Below are positions 1 through 14,480 of a stretch of DNA of 64,000 bases, piece by piece. A model generated the notes under the pieces. The model was not told the DNA's origin. It saw only the letters and a list, made by a program, of their open reading frames with translations, and ran no database searches. The DNA comes from Rhopalosiphum padi. Its lineage: Eukaryota > Arthropoda > Insecta > Hemiptera > Aphididae. The position numbers and the translations under genes were made by a program. Each line of letters starts with the position of its first letter. The stretch's first letter is position 1. The stretch covers positions 54,166,152 through 54,230,151 of the forward strand of contig NC_083597.1 of assembly GCF_020882245.1 (NCBI RefSeq), read 5' to 3'.

Positions 1-2015
1 CAGTATAGTGCAGACTGCAGAGGTATTCAAACTGTCCATTGTGGCTCGATTTGAAGATGAGAGTCGCGTTAAAGAACCAGAAACTAAAATGAATAAAAAA
101 AATATATTGATCAACAGTTAACATTGAGAAGATGAGAACAACTAGGTATTTCTAAACTTTAAAATAAAAATTTGAATAATATATAATGAAAATATGAAAC
201 ATAAAGAAACTAATCCATCACACTAAATTTTAACTTATTTATTTATTAATTTGTATTTATGAAGCATAAAATATTTAATTTAATTTTTTCTATATTATCT
301 ATTTATTTGTAAATTGTGATAAAGAAATAATTATTAATACATTATAACAATTTTTAATACACTATATCTAACCATTATAATATTATAACCATTGTTTTTT
401 CGTCATTACTAATTTGGGAGCCGTAAAAATATTGTGAAGACACAAAGGAGTCGTGGGATGAAAAAGTTTGAGTATTTCTGGTATAGTGTATTTATGGTTG
501 TGTAGAGGGGCTGGATTCTGAATGAGCTCTATACCGAGTGGCGAGTGTAAGTATCTCCGTATAATTTGAGGGTAATTGGTATATGTTTTTATGTTCATTC
601 GTGCAAAATTTGATAACTTGGTGTTGTAATGTTTTAATTATATTTTAAAAGTATTACCGAATACCGTATGCGCGCGTGTGAGTTGTTCAGAGATACATAC
701 TTGTATTTATTATACGTACATTTATGTATATTAGGTATATTAAATTTGTTATTTATACCAAACACAGCCGGCCGACGTTTTCTATTTTTAGCAAATGTAT
801 AATGCCGGACGAACACGCATCTACGTATATTTTCTATGTTATAATAACTGTACGCGATGCCCGCCGTAATACTGCAATTTTTATAGTATATTTTTACTAT
901 ATCCTATAACGAGAATGTCGTGTGTTCGACACATATAATGATTTTACGGTAACCGTGACTACATCAATATTAATGTTAAATTGACTAGCCACAAAAACCA
1001 CTATAATAATAAAAATGTTTTTTAATTTTGAATTAGTGCATTCAAACATCTGGTGCAAAGGTATAACGATAGGTGAAAAACACAGTAACCCATTGAATTC
1101 CTGAAATATAATTCAAAAACATTGTGTCGTTTCTTTCTCTTTGAAACTCATAGTAGTCTCATACTATAATAAAGCAATGAATTATAGTTTATAAATGAAT
1201 ACTTATTAATATCTGCTTTAGTACCTATGACCAGTATAATATGTACCTATATATAATTTTTTTTAAATTGCCAAAAACCTAAAAAATTCGGTCAAAACAA
1301 AATTGTATGATTTTAAAAGTACGGTCTTTTCGCACTTAGCACCCACCTAGAGAATCTGCATTTACCCTTGCCCAAAACGTCAGCCATCTAATTTTATGGT
1401 ATAAATGTATAATATATGTAATGCATATTATGTATACCTACTTTGTCAATTACGTAAACTTGGGCATAGTTTATTGTTATGACGTTATAAATTATTATTA
1501 TTAGCCATTAGGGACAATATTTGGTTATTTTTGACCAATTAGTTCTATTGCTGAGAAATTAGAAAAGCTATAAATTAAGTAGGTACATGACAAATTCATA
1601 GTGGATGATAATATATTAAAATCTTTTTTGTACTTTTTGAATAATTTAATTTTTTTTAAACTAATGCCATTTATTTGTACTATTATGCCTTAGCGGCTTA
1701 GCCCTTAGTACCTGGAACAGTTTATATATTTCTAATAAAAAAGTGTTTTACGTAAAATTGTATTAAATCAAAAGTAAATAACAAATAACAATAATATATT
1801 ACCGTATAATTTATATCATTATAATAATCAAATATTAATGACATAGAAAATGTAATGTTTTCGTAAAAAAGTTAAATCAATCTACCATAATATCAATAGA
1901 AAAATAAATTTATATTATCAATCACCATATCATGAAATATATTTAGTGATGTACTATCCACTCAGAATCGATTTTCGTATAGAATGATATATCAATATAT
2001 TATCAAAATTTAACA
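1..2015. other. gene-free AT-rich stretch
   Basis: No open frame with splice signals or a recognisable family is visible on either strand. The short open frames near 383-909 are AT-driven, have no support and overlap each other. I see no repeat with clear ends here. Confidence 0.5.
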
Positions 2016-2019
2016 CCAT

Positions 2020-2621
2020 TACAATGACTCACTCAACACCTTTTGTAAAACAAAGCATTACCCACTTGCCTGAGCAACTTTTTTACTTTAATAACAAATT
2101 AATTAAAATTCTAATCCTTAACATTTTTAAGTATACTTATAAAACTATATTATTTTTAAATTATTGACATTTTTTTGTACTTTATAAAAAGTTTCATATC
2201 ATAACTTCTATATTTTTAATGAAAATCCCTTTTCCTACTGTAAATACTGAATAGTACAGTGTATAGTTGATTAGTTCTTTTAAAGTGTTAATGCTGATGT
2301 ATCTAATTCAAAATTTGAACGAGACTACTAATTTCTCAGTTACGAAAATATGTAAACCTACTAAGAATAATAACCCTTTAAAATAATAATTATTATAAAT
2401 TAATATAAACTGCTAAAATTTTTAAATCACTATACCACACGTCCGCACATCTTAAACTTGTTATCATGAACTCGCTATTATTTTCGGAACAAAAAGTTAA
2501 AAACTACCAAGTAACAAATTTGAAAATAAATAGGTACATTTAAAAATTCTACAAATCAGATTTTGAATGATTGCATAATCGTGGAAGAAAAAGGGAGTGA
2601 CCATGGTTGGTGAATCATCCT
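2020..2621. mobile_element. diverged mariner-like MITE, right end clear
   Basis: The right end (about 2590-2621) reads GGTGAATCATCCTG followed by TA. It closely matches the right end of the better-preserved element at 58720-59372, including the adjoining GAAGAAAAA tract. An inner block near 2310-2355 also resembles the inner part of that element. The left end at about 2020 is a guess from a weak TGACTCA match. The element abuts the GC-rich promoter-like segment that follows. Confidence 0.45.
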
Positions 2622-2639
2622 GTACAGTAATCGTAAACC

Positions 2640-2879
2640 GCTGTAACCGAGTCCCGACGACCACTTGCCGGGATCGCCGCGCCGCACGTGTTGCTGACGC
2701 TGGCACGCGTTGCCGTCGGTGGTGCAGTCTCGAGTCCACAAGTCGCCGATATTTATTTTTAAACGCTGACCACCGGCCCCCGCCCCGTCGACAGTCATAC
2801 GCAGGCCGCGCGTATAAATACTGAAATGACTGCGACGTCGCCTCTGTCGGTGTGTACCGCGGGTGTTTACGGTGCGCGC

Positions 2880-2910
<31 letters not shown>

Positions 2911-3251
2911 GCGCGCGCGTGTTCGCTAACCACAGTTGTTCAACACAACGCTGTGTCGTCTGTCGACGGGCCCACTGCGAAACGCGCCCCGCACGCGACT
3001 ACCAAGTGACGGAACGCGACGACGCACCGGTCCGCGGCACCACTGCCGCCTCCGACCGAAAATATCATTTGATATTATCAATAATCATATTAGTATAATA
3101 TTTCGCCGGTCCCGCGTGACAACGATGCGGTCGCGTCTGGCAGAGCTGCAGCAGCAGTGAGCTTTTCCAGCGGCCGTCGTTTCCGAGTACGAACTACGAA
3201 GTGAGCGAGCCATCGACCGATACTCTGCCAAAGCCCGACACAAAACAACCG
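2640..3251 (+). promoter_or_regulatory. GC-rich TATA promoter and putative 5' UTR exon
   Basis: This is a sharp GC- and CpG-rich island in AT-rich DNA. A clean TATA box (TATAAATA, 2813-2820) predicts a start near 2845. A (TG)n run lies at 2882-2910. The putative leader ends at a good donor (CCG|GTAAGA, last exon base 3251). It contains a 12-codon upstream ORF (3125-3160). No coding exon follows on + before 16.7 kb, so it could be a far-upstream leader of the Scratch gene. That link is inference; it could belong to an unrecognised or non-coding transcript. Confidence 0.45.
2882..2910. repeat. (TG)n microsatellite
   Basis: About 14 uninterrupted TG units flanked by GCGCGC on both sides, inside the GC-rich promoter-like segment. 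Confidence 0.9.
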
Positions 3252-4428
3252 GTAAGACTGCAGTTTTTCTAATATTTTTATTGTAACGTCACAATGTATC
3301 ATTACGGTCGATTCGATAAGAAAATATATTAATAGTATGAGCGTATGACCAAATAATAAATTAAATGTAATCTATTCCGTGGTAGGGGTCGTGTATATCT
3401 TATTTATACAATATTATGGTCTACCCGAACACGTGCATATCCAACATCGATCTACACTCTACAGAGTGATTCTTAAATCTCAACATTTTGACGATTACAA
3501 GGATTTCTACGAAGTTTATATCGTTCACGATAAAAAGAATCACCCTCGCTGTATCTCCTAATTCAAACAGTTGTCGATTCAGTCTGGTGGTTTCCCGTTT
3601 TCTTAAACATATACAAACAAATATTATTGAACATTTATCAACGGTTGTACCTACGTAGTAGAAAAAAAATGTAGAAAAGCTATCTATTGGTTGACTCCGT
3701 GTTCAAATTGGATAGTCTTCGGGCCTCCGGCGCTTGAGTTGTGTAGAAAATAATGATACGATTACGGTATATTGTGTTTTGTTTATAGGGTTCCTATGTT
3801 CCGAGGATTCCGTGTAAATTTTCCAGAAAATGTATGCGTATTATTTGTAAACAATTTTCTTTTGTTGCTTAAATATTATATTTTCGATTATGTTGTTGAG
3901 TTGAACGTCCAAATTAAACGTAGGTACTGATAGCCAGTAGCCACTAGCCAGACATTAAGTATTTATTAGTACATACTAGGTTTTTCTGTCGATATCCAAC
4001 ATCGTGTCATCGGTCACTTGCCGATTCTCTATCGACCGTGTGTATAAATATGTCTAAAATAATTGTCAACATGTACAATGTACATGTGCATATAAAATAC
4101 GTTTGAGTGTATTTTATACGTCACAAAACCTCAACAATTTGATGTTAGGATTTCGAATAATGAGTCTGCTGCAGATTCAAAAAAATCGATTTGTTCAATC
4201 ATTCTCAGACTCGCACGCACTGATTCCACTTGACCATTGAACTATACATTTTACATTTATACCAACAGTCAAGGACACGACGACGGGGATGAACGAGAAA
4301 GATCAGAATCAGATGTAGGTATAGTTCCAGTACAATTATCTTGGGAGTCGCGATAATTTTATATTCATCTGTTAGAAGTGACAACCTCGATTTCATCGGT
4401 GGTGTGGTGTCACTTACATCACTTGGCC

Positions 4429-4589
4429 CAGTGGCGTATATAGGAATTAATTTCGGAGGGGGGGTTATTATATTATTATGTTAATTTTCGAGGCAGGTTC
4501 GCAAAGTGTGCAACGTGTGCCGTACCAACAATAAATTTCGGGGGATTTGAACCCCTAAACCCCCTCCTATATATGCCACTGAGCCCCTG
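4429..4589. mobile_element. hAT-like MITE, 161 bp
   Basis: Terminal inverted repeats are visible: CAGTGGCGTATATAGG on the left and the complement of CAGTGGCATATATAGG on the right. The right arm extends outward to end in CCCCTG. Flanks give an 8-bp near-duplication, ACTTGGCC (4421-4428) and ACTTGGCT (4590-4597). An 8-bp duplication and CAG..CTG termini are typical of hAT elements. There is no coding capacity. Confidence 0.7.
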
Positions 4590-7432
4590 ACTTGGCTTAT
4601 CCATCTCCGTCGGACCATCATTCATATAAATATATTATCATCTGTAGCTATTATAAGAAAAGTAATGCTAAGTTGAAAGTATAGGGTATATTATTTAAAA
4701 TGTGATAAATTATAAATATGTACCAATCTGTAGCAATGTGGACATTATCACTTGGGATGGATCATACTGTTCATAGTGTAGAAAATTTCAAACCTATCAT
4801 TATTTGCCGATAATGTTTCAAAATTTAAGCAACTTTTAACAAAGTGCCACGAGAGAAAAGAAATGTCGCTTCAGAGTAGTTCAGACCACCCTTATTGGTA
4901 CCCGATAAACTTCTATTTTCCTATACGTTTATGATAAATAATTTATTACAAGACGTTACCGATAATTTAAAATTATGAAAATCGTATTTCAAAGAAAAAA
5001 GTTGTACATGCTGTGAATTACGATTGAGAAATCGAAAATGACTAAACGTCCCGTGGGCTGTGGCTAAGATTACGGTTTATATTATATAATATTAAATATA
5101 TACTATTATTATATGACGTGTGTGTTTTTGCGTTTAATACAAAATAATTCGGAAGACAAATTTTAATTATACTCGGTCGTGGACTCACGGTATTTATAAT
5201 TGTACTGTTACTGGCCTTCCGATTAGACGTATAACATCTTTCTGCTTTCAGATGGACAAGCGAAAGTCATCCCGATTATTACCTATAATCTATAAACCTC
5301 GTGTTTAAAAGTATACGCTTGATTAATATACGCATCATTGGTAGAAGAATATATTTTTTAATCGACTAGTTATTTCTTAGTTTCTTTTTCTTTTTTTTAA
5401 TACATTTAATATGTATGCAAACCGTGATTAGAATATTATTAACGGGTTTGTTTATTTTGTCAGTAATAATTGTATTAAGTCGTGTACATAGTTCGCCACT
5501 ACCGACCGGAGGTATTTAGTATTTACGTTGGTATATATTAATATTGCTTACAGTGATTTAGTGATTAGTTACGGCCGTTACGGGGACAATGTAAAAAGCG
5601 AATAATTGAAAGTCATTAACGAAAAGTATATCAATTATCTCCGTAACTTTATGCACGCACTAATCGTTTTTTTTTTTTTTTAATATTTTGTTTGTCATTA
5701 AAAGTTGAAGTTTGTTTCGTAAACACGAAAAAAACTGTAGTACTAAATTACCGACCAAAAAAAAAATAAGCGAACATTCAATAATTTATCATTTCTTGTC
5801 TAACTGAAAGCATATTGAATAATAATTAATATTAGTACTTATTTTTTTTTTCATACGCAATAAATATTTAGCCGATCATTATACGTACATTTACCAAGTA
5901 TATGCTTAATTTTAATAAAATTTAATATTATAAAACTAGAATTTTCTCACTTCCTACTATGTATATATTCTTTAGTTATATCTATATTCGACGAGTACTT
6001 TGACCTTATACATAATGATTTTGTAATGTAGTATTGTAATTTCAAATAACACTCGTCTTAATTGAGGAATGAACGCACCAACTAAAACCAAAAAATATGG
6101 TGATAATAATAATGACAATTATGTGGGAGTAATAATAATATACATACCTCGGTTTACCTATGTTTAGGTACTATATATACCTACTATAAACAGCAGCAAA
6201 ACTAAAATCAAATTGTTTTAATGTTTGAATTATTCTTTGTTATTAATATTGTTATATTATTAAATTATTTTTTAAGCAATTATAGAGCACATACGAAATT
6301 ACATTTTGTATATATTATTTAAGGTTTTGACTTTTTATAAAATACTATCATATAGTTTAATCAATGTCACATTTTTTTCTTAAGATAAATTAGTTTTAGA
6401 TTCTACTTGTCAAAGAGCGCTGTCAATGAATAATTTATAAAAAATATATCATCTAGTTACTGACTTTGGTTCATGGTTGCATTGTTGCAATCTCCAAACA
6501 CTGAATACGAAATAATACTTTTAAATTTGAACTACACGATTATGTAATAACAATAATCTTGATAGAAGCTTATTATTGAAACATTTTTGAATTTAAATAC
6601 TAAAAATGTAGGAAGTTCTGATCAATTTTCTGCTGTATAGTAATTAGTAAGCGTCGAGTTCAGGTATATCTCGACATCTCGTAATTGTAATAGATTTGTT
6701 CAATTTGAATTTAATGATTAACTATATTGCATAAAAATAATTATTGTAAGCGGAGACCTATATTTTATGATGTATTTATATTGTTATCATAGTATCTTAT
6801 TTGTTATATTATTATAGTTAACCGTTATAAATTAGATATAGAATTGATTTTTGCATAAAAAATTGAATTTACATTTATAATTAATATTTAATTATTATTA
6901 ATAAAAAATAAAGATAAAATAAAAACTTACAAGAATTATTAAATTTATTGAATTTTCGAGTCTTCTTATAAAAATTGAATATATTTTTAAGCACAAACTA
7001 GATTGTAGATTGTCGTGATTTTGACGAATTGTTTCAAGATTTAATCTTTAAATACTTATAAAAACGATGCCTATATGTATTTTTAATGTTAAAAAATTTA
7101 AGTGGGATTTTATATTATAGATTTTTCATGGTCTAAATTATTTTATCTGAACTTTCAAAAAAAAAAAAAATCCTTTTATGAAAATTGTGAATTTACCCAT
7201 GATTATCCTATTTTATTAAAATTAAAATTTCGACAAGTACTAAAATATTTTTGAGATCGCACTCAATTTTTTTTTACTTTTGTATGAATAACATATATGG
7301 AATCTTTCATTAAATTTACGAACATAATATAAGGTACCATAAATATTACAATTTTATTTTTTTTTACTTTAAATAATATTCAAAATGCGGTGATTTTCAT
7401 GAATTTTAAATGTTTATGGAAAATATATAAGT

Positions 7433-7530
7433 CAGCTCCCATTTCGCCGCGGTACGATTTTGTTGAATTTATTTTTCAAGTAACTTAATATAAATTGTAA
7501 TTTACAAATTACATACACTAATTAATTATA
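7433..7530 (+). repeat. dispersed repeat, copy 1
   Basis: A block starting CAGCTCCCAT and running through GAATTTATTTTTC, AGTAACTTAATAT and TTACAAATTACAT recurs in the same orientation at 11593-11677. The first copy has a small insertion after the first 15 bases. The element type is not identifiable from these fragments. Confidence 0.7.
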
Positions 7531-9849
7531 TTAATGTGTTATTTATATATGTACATTATACAATTGCATACCTACGCCATTATTAAATACGTTTTCATAA
7601 AAAAAAAATCGATAATTGCTTAATAAAAATAATCTTGTATAAAATAAAAAGTTTTTTAGCACTATAGTTAAAATTATTCGTTGTATTTAATTAAATAACT
7701 AACATTGTCCAAATAATCAATCCATTTCATCTGTGGAGGGTCGCTTGTCACTCTTCCCTTAAGACAGCAAATTCTTTGTTCGAGCTTAGTGTGTTGAGCT
7801 TATACTTGTTTTCCACATTGGAGAAGTTTCATGTTATCTTCAATTTTCAGAATTCAGATAGTATAGTATTAAGTCTAATTTTTATTAAATAATAAATAAT
7901 ATGTAGAATAATTATTTTATATCATAGCCTTGTAGGTAGGTACTGTAGGCCGGTAATCAAATCAATGTTAAAGTCGCGACTCACGAGTCGCGGTGACAAT
8001 CTGAAGAATGATTCAACAAGTATATTTACTCACTAGCTCACTACCATTTTATCCATTACTAATGTGAGCATAAAAATTCTTATTTTAAGTATATCTAAAG
8101 GTTATATTTTCAAATACATTTTTTATATAAATTTGTCTTGTAGTGATAAACTCATTTTACTAAATTAAGACGTTCAATTTTTCTGTTTATTGTTATGCAG
8201 ATAATCTTTTATTTTTTGAAAACATCAATGTAATTTAAATAAAAATTCTAATAAAAGGTTTTTTTAATTACTATACATTATAGATATGTTATGTTTACTA
8301 AGGATATTGTAAAAAAACGGTTCCGAAATCTAAAAATTTAAATTAAAAAAAAAATCAGAATTTGAATAAAATGCATATTTAGAGGCTATTCTGGACTTTG
8401 GTAACGAAATTCGACAGTATAAAGTAAAAACATGCTTTCGAACTCCTCATTTTCCTCGTAATCAGTTGTTGAAACATGATTTATACACCAAAATAAATTT
8501 GAAAAGTTCTACTAGACAACCACTTCCAGATTTTTGAATTTGTTGTATTCGCTTCACTTTTACTAGAACTGCCTCTTAAATGAAAAATGAATGTGTGCAC
8601 TGGATAGTGAACATGTTTGCAACTGGATCACCCTGTTTAAACCTGCAACATTTATAATAATATCATGTATTCATGTCCTTTAAAACCAAATGTGTATTAT
8701 ATATATTTATACCTACATGGAAATACACAGTATAGCAGTAATATATATTTATACTATAGCTGGATAACCACCGGTTGGCAGGGGAGCTAAGTAGAAAAGT
8801 CCACGCGGTTGTTATATGTTTAATATATATATATTATTATTATTGTTAACGGATGCGCGTGCGTGTTTCTCTCTAAAAATAATCTGCATGCTACTGTGTT
8901 CATCTGTAGTGTGTGCGTTCGGAGTCTGCAATGCAACAACGCATGTATATTATTATGTAATAATATATTATTATTATTCATACTTAAGTATCTAAATATT
9001 TTTTTTTATCTAATTATCATCGAAACGCATTAAGAAAATAGTGCAATACTGCAATAGTGCCTATTAATAAGAACTATTAGTTCAATAATAAAATTAATAA
9101 ATTAATATGATATTCCTATACAATCTTTCAAATTTTTAAAATTGGTCACTTAAATTATGAAATTAAAAGAAATGTTTCAAATAAAGATAGAATATATAAT
9201 AATCTAATACAATAAAATATTATAGTAGTAAGTTGCTATAAAAAAAAAAAAAAAATGTGTACAAATTGATACTTATTATGCAACAGTTCAGTTTCAACAC
9301 AAGTTTGGATCCCCTCCTCCACACACCACCTTGAAATTTTTTCAAAAAATATATGTATTTTACATAGACATGTAAGATTAATTTGTATATAGGTACTATA
9401 TATATATATTTATAAATACTAGATATTACATCTAATGAATCACATATATACTTATATACTTATATATATACATAATTTATTTTGCAATATTAGATAAAGG
9501 TTTACTGTAATCAGATTTAATTAATTTACTTATATGACACCCACTTATGTTTTTGTTCTGTATAATATACCTGATATTATATAGCATAAGAAACTAATAT
9601 TAAAGTGCCTTCTTTTGTATTAATTTATAAAAATAAAACCATTGGAATATCATTTTAGTGGTTTAAAGATCCAGCTTATTACTATATAGGTATTAGATAT
9701 AATAATCGTTCATAGTACTTGTTTACAAATAATTTTCATTGACAAATTTTAATTTGGTGGATGAAATTTTCTTATCTTGTTTAAAATTTTTATATACTTT
9801 CCAAAAATATTGGTATTCTTTAAAACTTATAAAGAACCCCAAAAAAATT

Positions 9850-10190
9850 TGCAGTAAAAACACATTTTTGTACTTCAAATAATACGGCTTACTGAAGAGT
9901 TATACGTGAAACCTATTTTGAAAATGGTAAAGAAAAATTTTATTTAGTCATTTCGAGTCAGATTTTCGATAATTTTTATTAATCAGATAATTAAAACAAT
10001 AAAAAGTAAAAATACAAAATACAAAATGCATTATATAAAATATTGGACGATTGAAAAAATATATCAAAAATTGGGCTTTATACGATTCTAAATTCTCTTC
10101 TACAATTTTTATCTTGGATACTATTACTGTATAACTCTTCAGTAAGCCGTATTTTTGGAACTACGAAACCATGTCTTACGGTAAAAAAAA
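9850..10190. mobile_element. inverted-repeat MITE, about 340 bp
   Basis: A near-perfect inverted repeat, AATACGGCTTACTGAAGAGT continuing with TATAC, occurs at 9881-9905 and in complement at 10129-10153. Weaker complementarity extends about 30 bp outward on each side. The outer ends and target duplication are not clear, so the limits are approximate. There is no coding potential. Confidence 0.65.
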
Positions 10191-11592
10191 GTGTAATTAC
10201 GTTCGGACGTCATGTGCTGCGCTCATCATCAGCGGCAGCTTTCTTGACTCTTGTGAAATATTAATATTATATTTAGATTACTGTTCTATACAGATAAATT
10301 AAATACCATTGATTTATCGTTATAAATTATATTATAAATTAAATAAAAGAAAGTGAAACACGACAATAGTAGTAACACTACACGCAGTAGCCATTAAGAG
10401 ACCCAGGTATACACGTGTGTGCTCTCTCCCCTCAATACTTATTTTTTTAGATTGTAGGTTATTGCATAGAATTTTTTTTAAAATTTTTATTATATTAACC
10501 AATTAACCCAAAAACAAAGTAAATTTAAGATAAATAATTTGTAATTTGTGTTTTATCTTTGAGTCGTTTGTATCTCAAATCAGAATTCATAAATGTAAAG
10601 CAATATAATGATAAGCACGAATTAAGATAAGATTAGAAATACAAGTAAACATTTCTATAGGGCTATAAAGTTATATTTTGTTCTGTTTTTTACTAATTAT
10701 TTAAATTATTTAAATTAGTTTATTTGTTTTATTATAGGTAATCTTATTTGTTTTTAGCGAAATAATATTCCATTTGTATTTGTTCGTGTATGGCTAATTT
10801 ATATTATTATATTATATTATATATGCTTGGTAAAAGTTTAAAGTTATAATTTATCAATAATACTATTAAAAAAAAAAAATTAATTTTTTGTTTACAATAT
10901 TATATTAATATATTGTTTCTATGCTAAATATATATCATTGTTGCTGACAGTGTTTCCTGGCAAAAAATAGTATACGTGTGATTGCTATATATGAATATGG
11001 AGATTATTATGAAGTAATAGGTGATAAATATATGTTTTATGAATAAGTGGTCCCTTTTCCCCAAATAAAATAAAATAAAATTATCCGACTACGGTTACAC
11101 AGATCCTGTTTAAGAATGTAGTCAGTTGTGATGCAGCTATATAGTATATATTATGCTGTCGTCAGAAAAAACGACAATTTATTAACATCTGTGCGTGTGG
11201 CAACGTGTGTCGTTATTATTCTTGACTTTTCGCCGATTTCCGGTTAATCCCCCACCCACTATACAACGCACCCAAAGGTATATTAATATATACTAAGTTA
11301 AGTTATGTACGTTTATAGTTTTTGTCCGATCTTAGCGACTATGAGTCTGTGACATTACCACACGCGTCGTCATGTATCTTCTCTTGTCAACCGCGCAGTT
11401 GGCCCCATACTGAGTAAATTTATATTATATTATTATATTATGTACGACGAACGTAATCACTAATTAATATTATAATATATACCCTCGTCGTTTAATAAAT
11501 TTGAAAATGTATGAGATTATAGGGGTATGGTTAAAAATGTAAAACTGTATGATGAGGCTAGGTGGAGCCCCTAAGTACGCTTCCTGAAAAGG

Positions 11593-11677
11593 TCAGCTCC
11601 CATTTTTCCGCCGAATTTATTTTTCGAGTAACTTAATATATAACATATAAGTTACAAATTACATACTAATTAATTCT
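11593..11677 (+). repeat. dispersed repeat, copy 2
   Basis: Second copy of the block described at 7433-7530, same orientation, about 80 percent similar by eye. Confidence 0.65.
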
Positions 11678-13304
11678 ATTTATGTATTATGTATTTATAT
11701 ATACAATTAATTATTAATTAATATTATTTATATCAAGTATTCAAGTGCAATATGTATTGCTGACTGCTGTACATTTATAATATTATAGTTATTCAATTCT
11801 GGAATTTGTTTATTTGGTATTATATTGAACTGAGAATTTACTGACATTTATCAAATTTTTACCGTAATATTGTATATCATATGCTTTTACTTTAAGTATT
11901 GTTTTTCTGGATTTTATTTTGTTATTGAATTGCATTTTGAAACAAATTTAGTATAATATTATATATTATTGTGCAACGTAAATTATAATACAAACGACAA
12001 CGACCACGGTTCCGCGTGCAAGTCAGCGATTGTTATAAAAATAAATCACGTATAAATTCGAATACGGATGAGATCCAGAGCGGTAGGGAGGAAAATGTCA
12101 CCTGCGGCGGCGCCGAGCCATGTGTCCCCCTAAGATTGAGTATATATACGTATTACACATACAGTATATTTATATATACTCCAAGTATAATATATATATA
12201 TATCAATGTTCCATGTGTGACGGCCGTATAATAATATTATATATTCAGCGACATAGCGCATTGCAAAGTATACAGAGTGATCCTACGTAGGTGAAGTTAC
12301 CCCTACCTTCACCTTACATAACTATTATGGCTGAAAAGAAGTTCAAAAAAGTTGTAAGTTTAAAAAAACGGAGAATTGGCTTCTGGTGAATCGTTGGTTT
12401 CGAATACATCTCATAGTTAAGATAGCGATTACTGTATTCGTGCGAATGTTTGGGAATTATTATTATAAACGAGTATCGACTATATACGAAAAACAATTCT
12501 GTGAGCAACAGTATACTAATAATTTGAATTTCAAACGATTGTAAAAAAAAATATATCTGAGATTTATACTCTCTAAATAATAAATACTTATTTGAGGAGG
12601 ACTACCATTTTTCATTAATTGAATAACATATTTCTACCAGCAAAACGACTTGTTGGTTCGTATTTCCGCTACTAGTTAGCGAAATAAATGTAAGAAATCC
12701 TTCTGTGTATATTAAATTACATATTAAACATTAAACCAGCGACTATATATGTATAACACGTCGGTGAGGCTGCGGCGTTGATGCATCACGATGAAGTATT
12801 TGTGGACGGTATATAATATCACAAGTTTCCTCCGATAAGGTCAACGATTTGGAAACCAATCGGTTTCTTATTTTAGTCTACTTAGACAGGTGGTTGGCCT
12901 GCCAAGCTATAAAAGACACCTGGAACATTTTTTTTCAAGGGGTGCCCCATACCTGCATAATCTGTTTTCAAACTGAGTTCTAAAAAAAACTGCAGTGTAT
13001 ATCTTCATTGTCACTACTCTTGTCTTATCTAAACTTGAGATATTTTGTGAATAATAAACTACATGCTCTATAACACAGCCTATTTTACTGTACATTTGTA
13101 TGGATAATTTAACACTGAAATGTTTGAAATACTTATTAGTTATTTCTATATGTAGTTTTATAATTTTAACTCAACTTGAAATCACAATTTTAATTAATTA
13201 TTATATTTTCTGTTATTTTTTTTTAACACATTTTATAAATTATTAATCACGGATAGGTATCCAATATATATACGTGGCGGTGGCGCGTGTTAAACTGTTA
13301 AGAA

Positions 13305-13916
13305 CAGGGATGAAAAACGTTTTTAATTTTTCTGTTTTAGTTATTGTTTATTATTGATTTAAAAAATTTAGTTTTTGTTTAACGTTTTTAAAAAAGTTGT
13401 TTTTTTATATTGTTTCCAAATAACGTTTTTAATAATTTCGTTTTTTTTTTTATATATTCGCGCAAAATAGGTAGTTACAAAAAATAAAATAGTTCAAATT
13501 AAAATGCTTTTAAGTTTTAAAAGTGCATGCGGGTAAAGAGAAACACTATTTTAGAGTAAATAATAAAAGAAATCCTGAACTCAGAAGTTTAACAAAGTTA
13601 TATTGTTTAATATAATATTTATATTTTTTATTAATCTATTTTATTATCAACAATAATTATTAGTTACCTATTATTATCAATTTTTCGATAACAAAAAAAA
13701 AATATATAAGAAAAAGAAAAAGAAATATGAAATATATAGTTCTTATATTTTTTTCTTAGTATAATTTTTTTTTGTTTTTGTTTTTGATTTCGTTATAACA
13801 TTATTTTCGTTTTTCTGGATTTTTCTTTATCGTTAATCGTTTTACAGTTGTTTTTTGTTTTCGTTTTTGATTTTTTTTCGTTTAATAACGTTTTATAAAA
13901 ACGTTTTCCATCCCTG
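13305..13916. mobile_element. hAT-like MITE, 612 bp
   Basis: Termini CAGGGATGAAAAACGTTTTT (left) and the complement of CAGGGATGGAAAACGTTTTT (right) form about 20-bp inverted repeats with one mismatch. An 8-bp target duplication flanks it: GTTAAGAA (13297-13304) and GTTAAGAG (13917-13924). The interior is extremely T-rich with many GTTTTT-type repeats and no transposase remnant. Non-autonomous hAT is the best reading. Confidence 0.8.
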
Positions 13917-14480
13917 GTTAAGAGATCATTTTATGTTTGAGTTGCGTTCCATATATTGAGTAGAGTTTTAAGTTGTATGTTATATTTTATACCAATCTTC
14001 GGCATCAGCAAAGTAAAATAATAATTTTTCAACTGATTTCAAAATACTTGTATTATGAATTATGATTACGGATTAATTTCATCGTATTCGTCGTCTCGTC
14101 AAGTCATGATTTCAAAGTTAATTGTTGTAATTTTTATTTAATTTATTAATTAGTACTAACTACTATAACTATTAACTACCTAGTAGACGTACATTTTTTT
14201 TCTTAAAAGTACCTTTCCACCTGCACACTACTGATAAATTGTGGTTATTCTTATATTAGAGTAAACTATTCTTGAATAAATAAAACGCCTAAAACAATGA
14301 ATTATTTAATAATATGTGTTGATTTATATTAGGGTTGACAGTTTTTACTCCGTGATTGCTAAATACTACTCGAATAGTATACGTATATCGTAGTATAATA
14401 TATAGTAAAGTTCTTCTTCTTATACGGCTATATACCTATACTTCAAAAACATCAATACTATAATGACTTTTGGTTTTAAC

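Noticed and set aside
5252..5308. ATG after a polypyrimidine tract and CAG, 17-codon frame
   Set aside because: It stops quickly, has no donor and does not resemble a SNAG exon.
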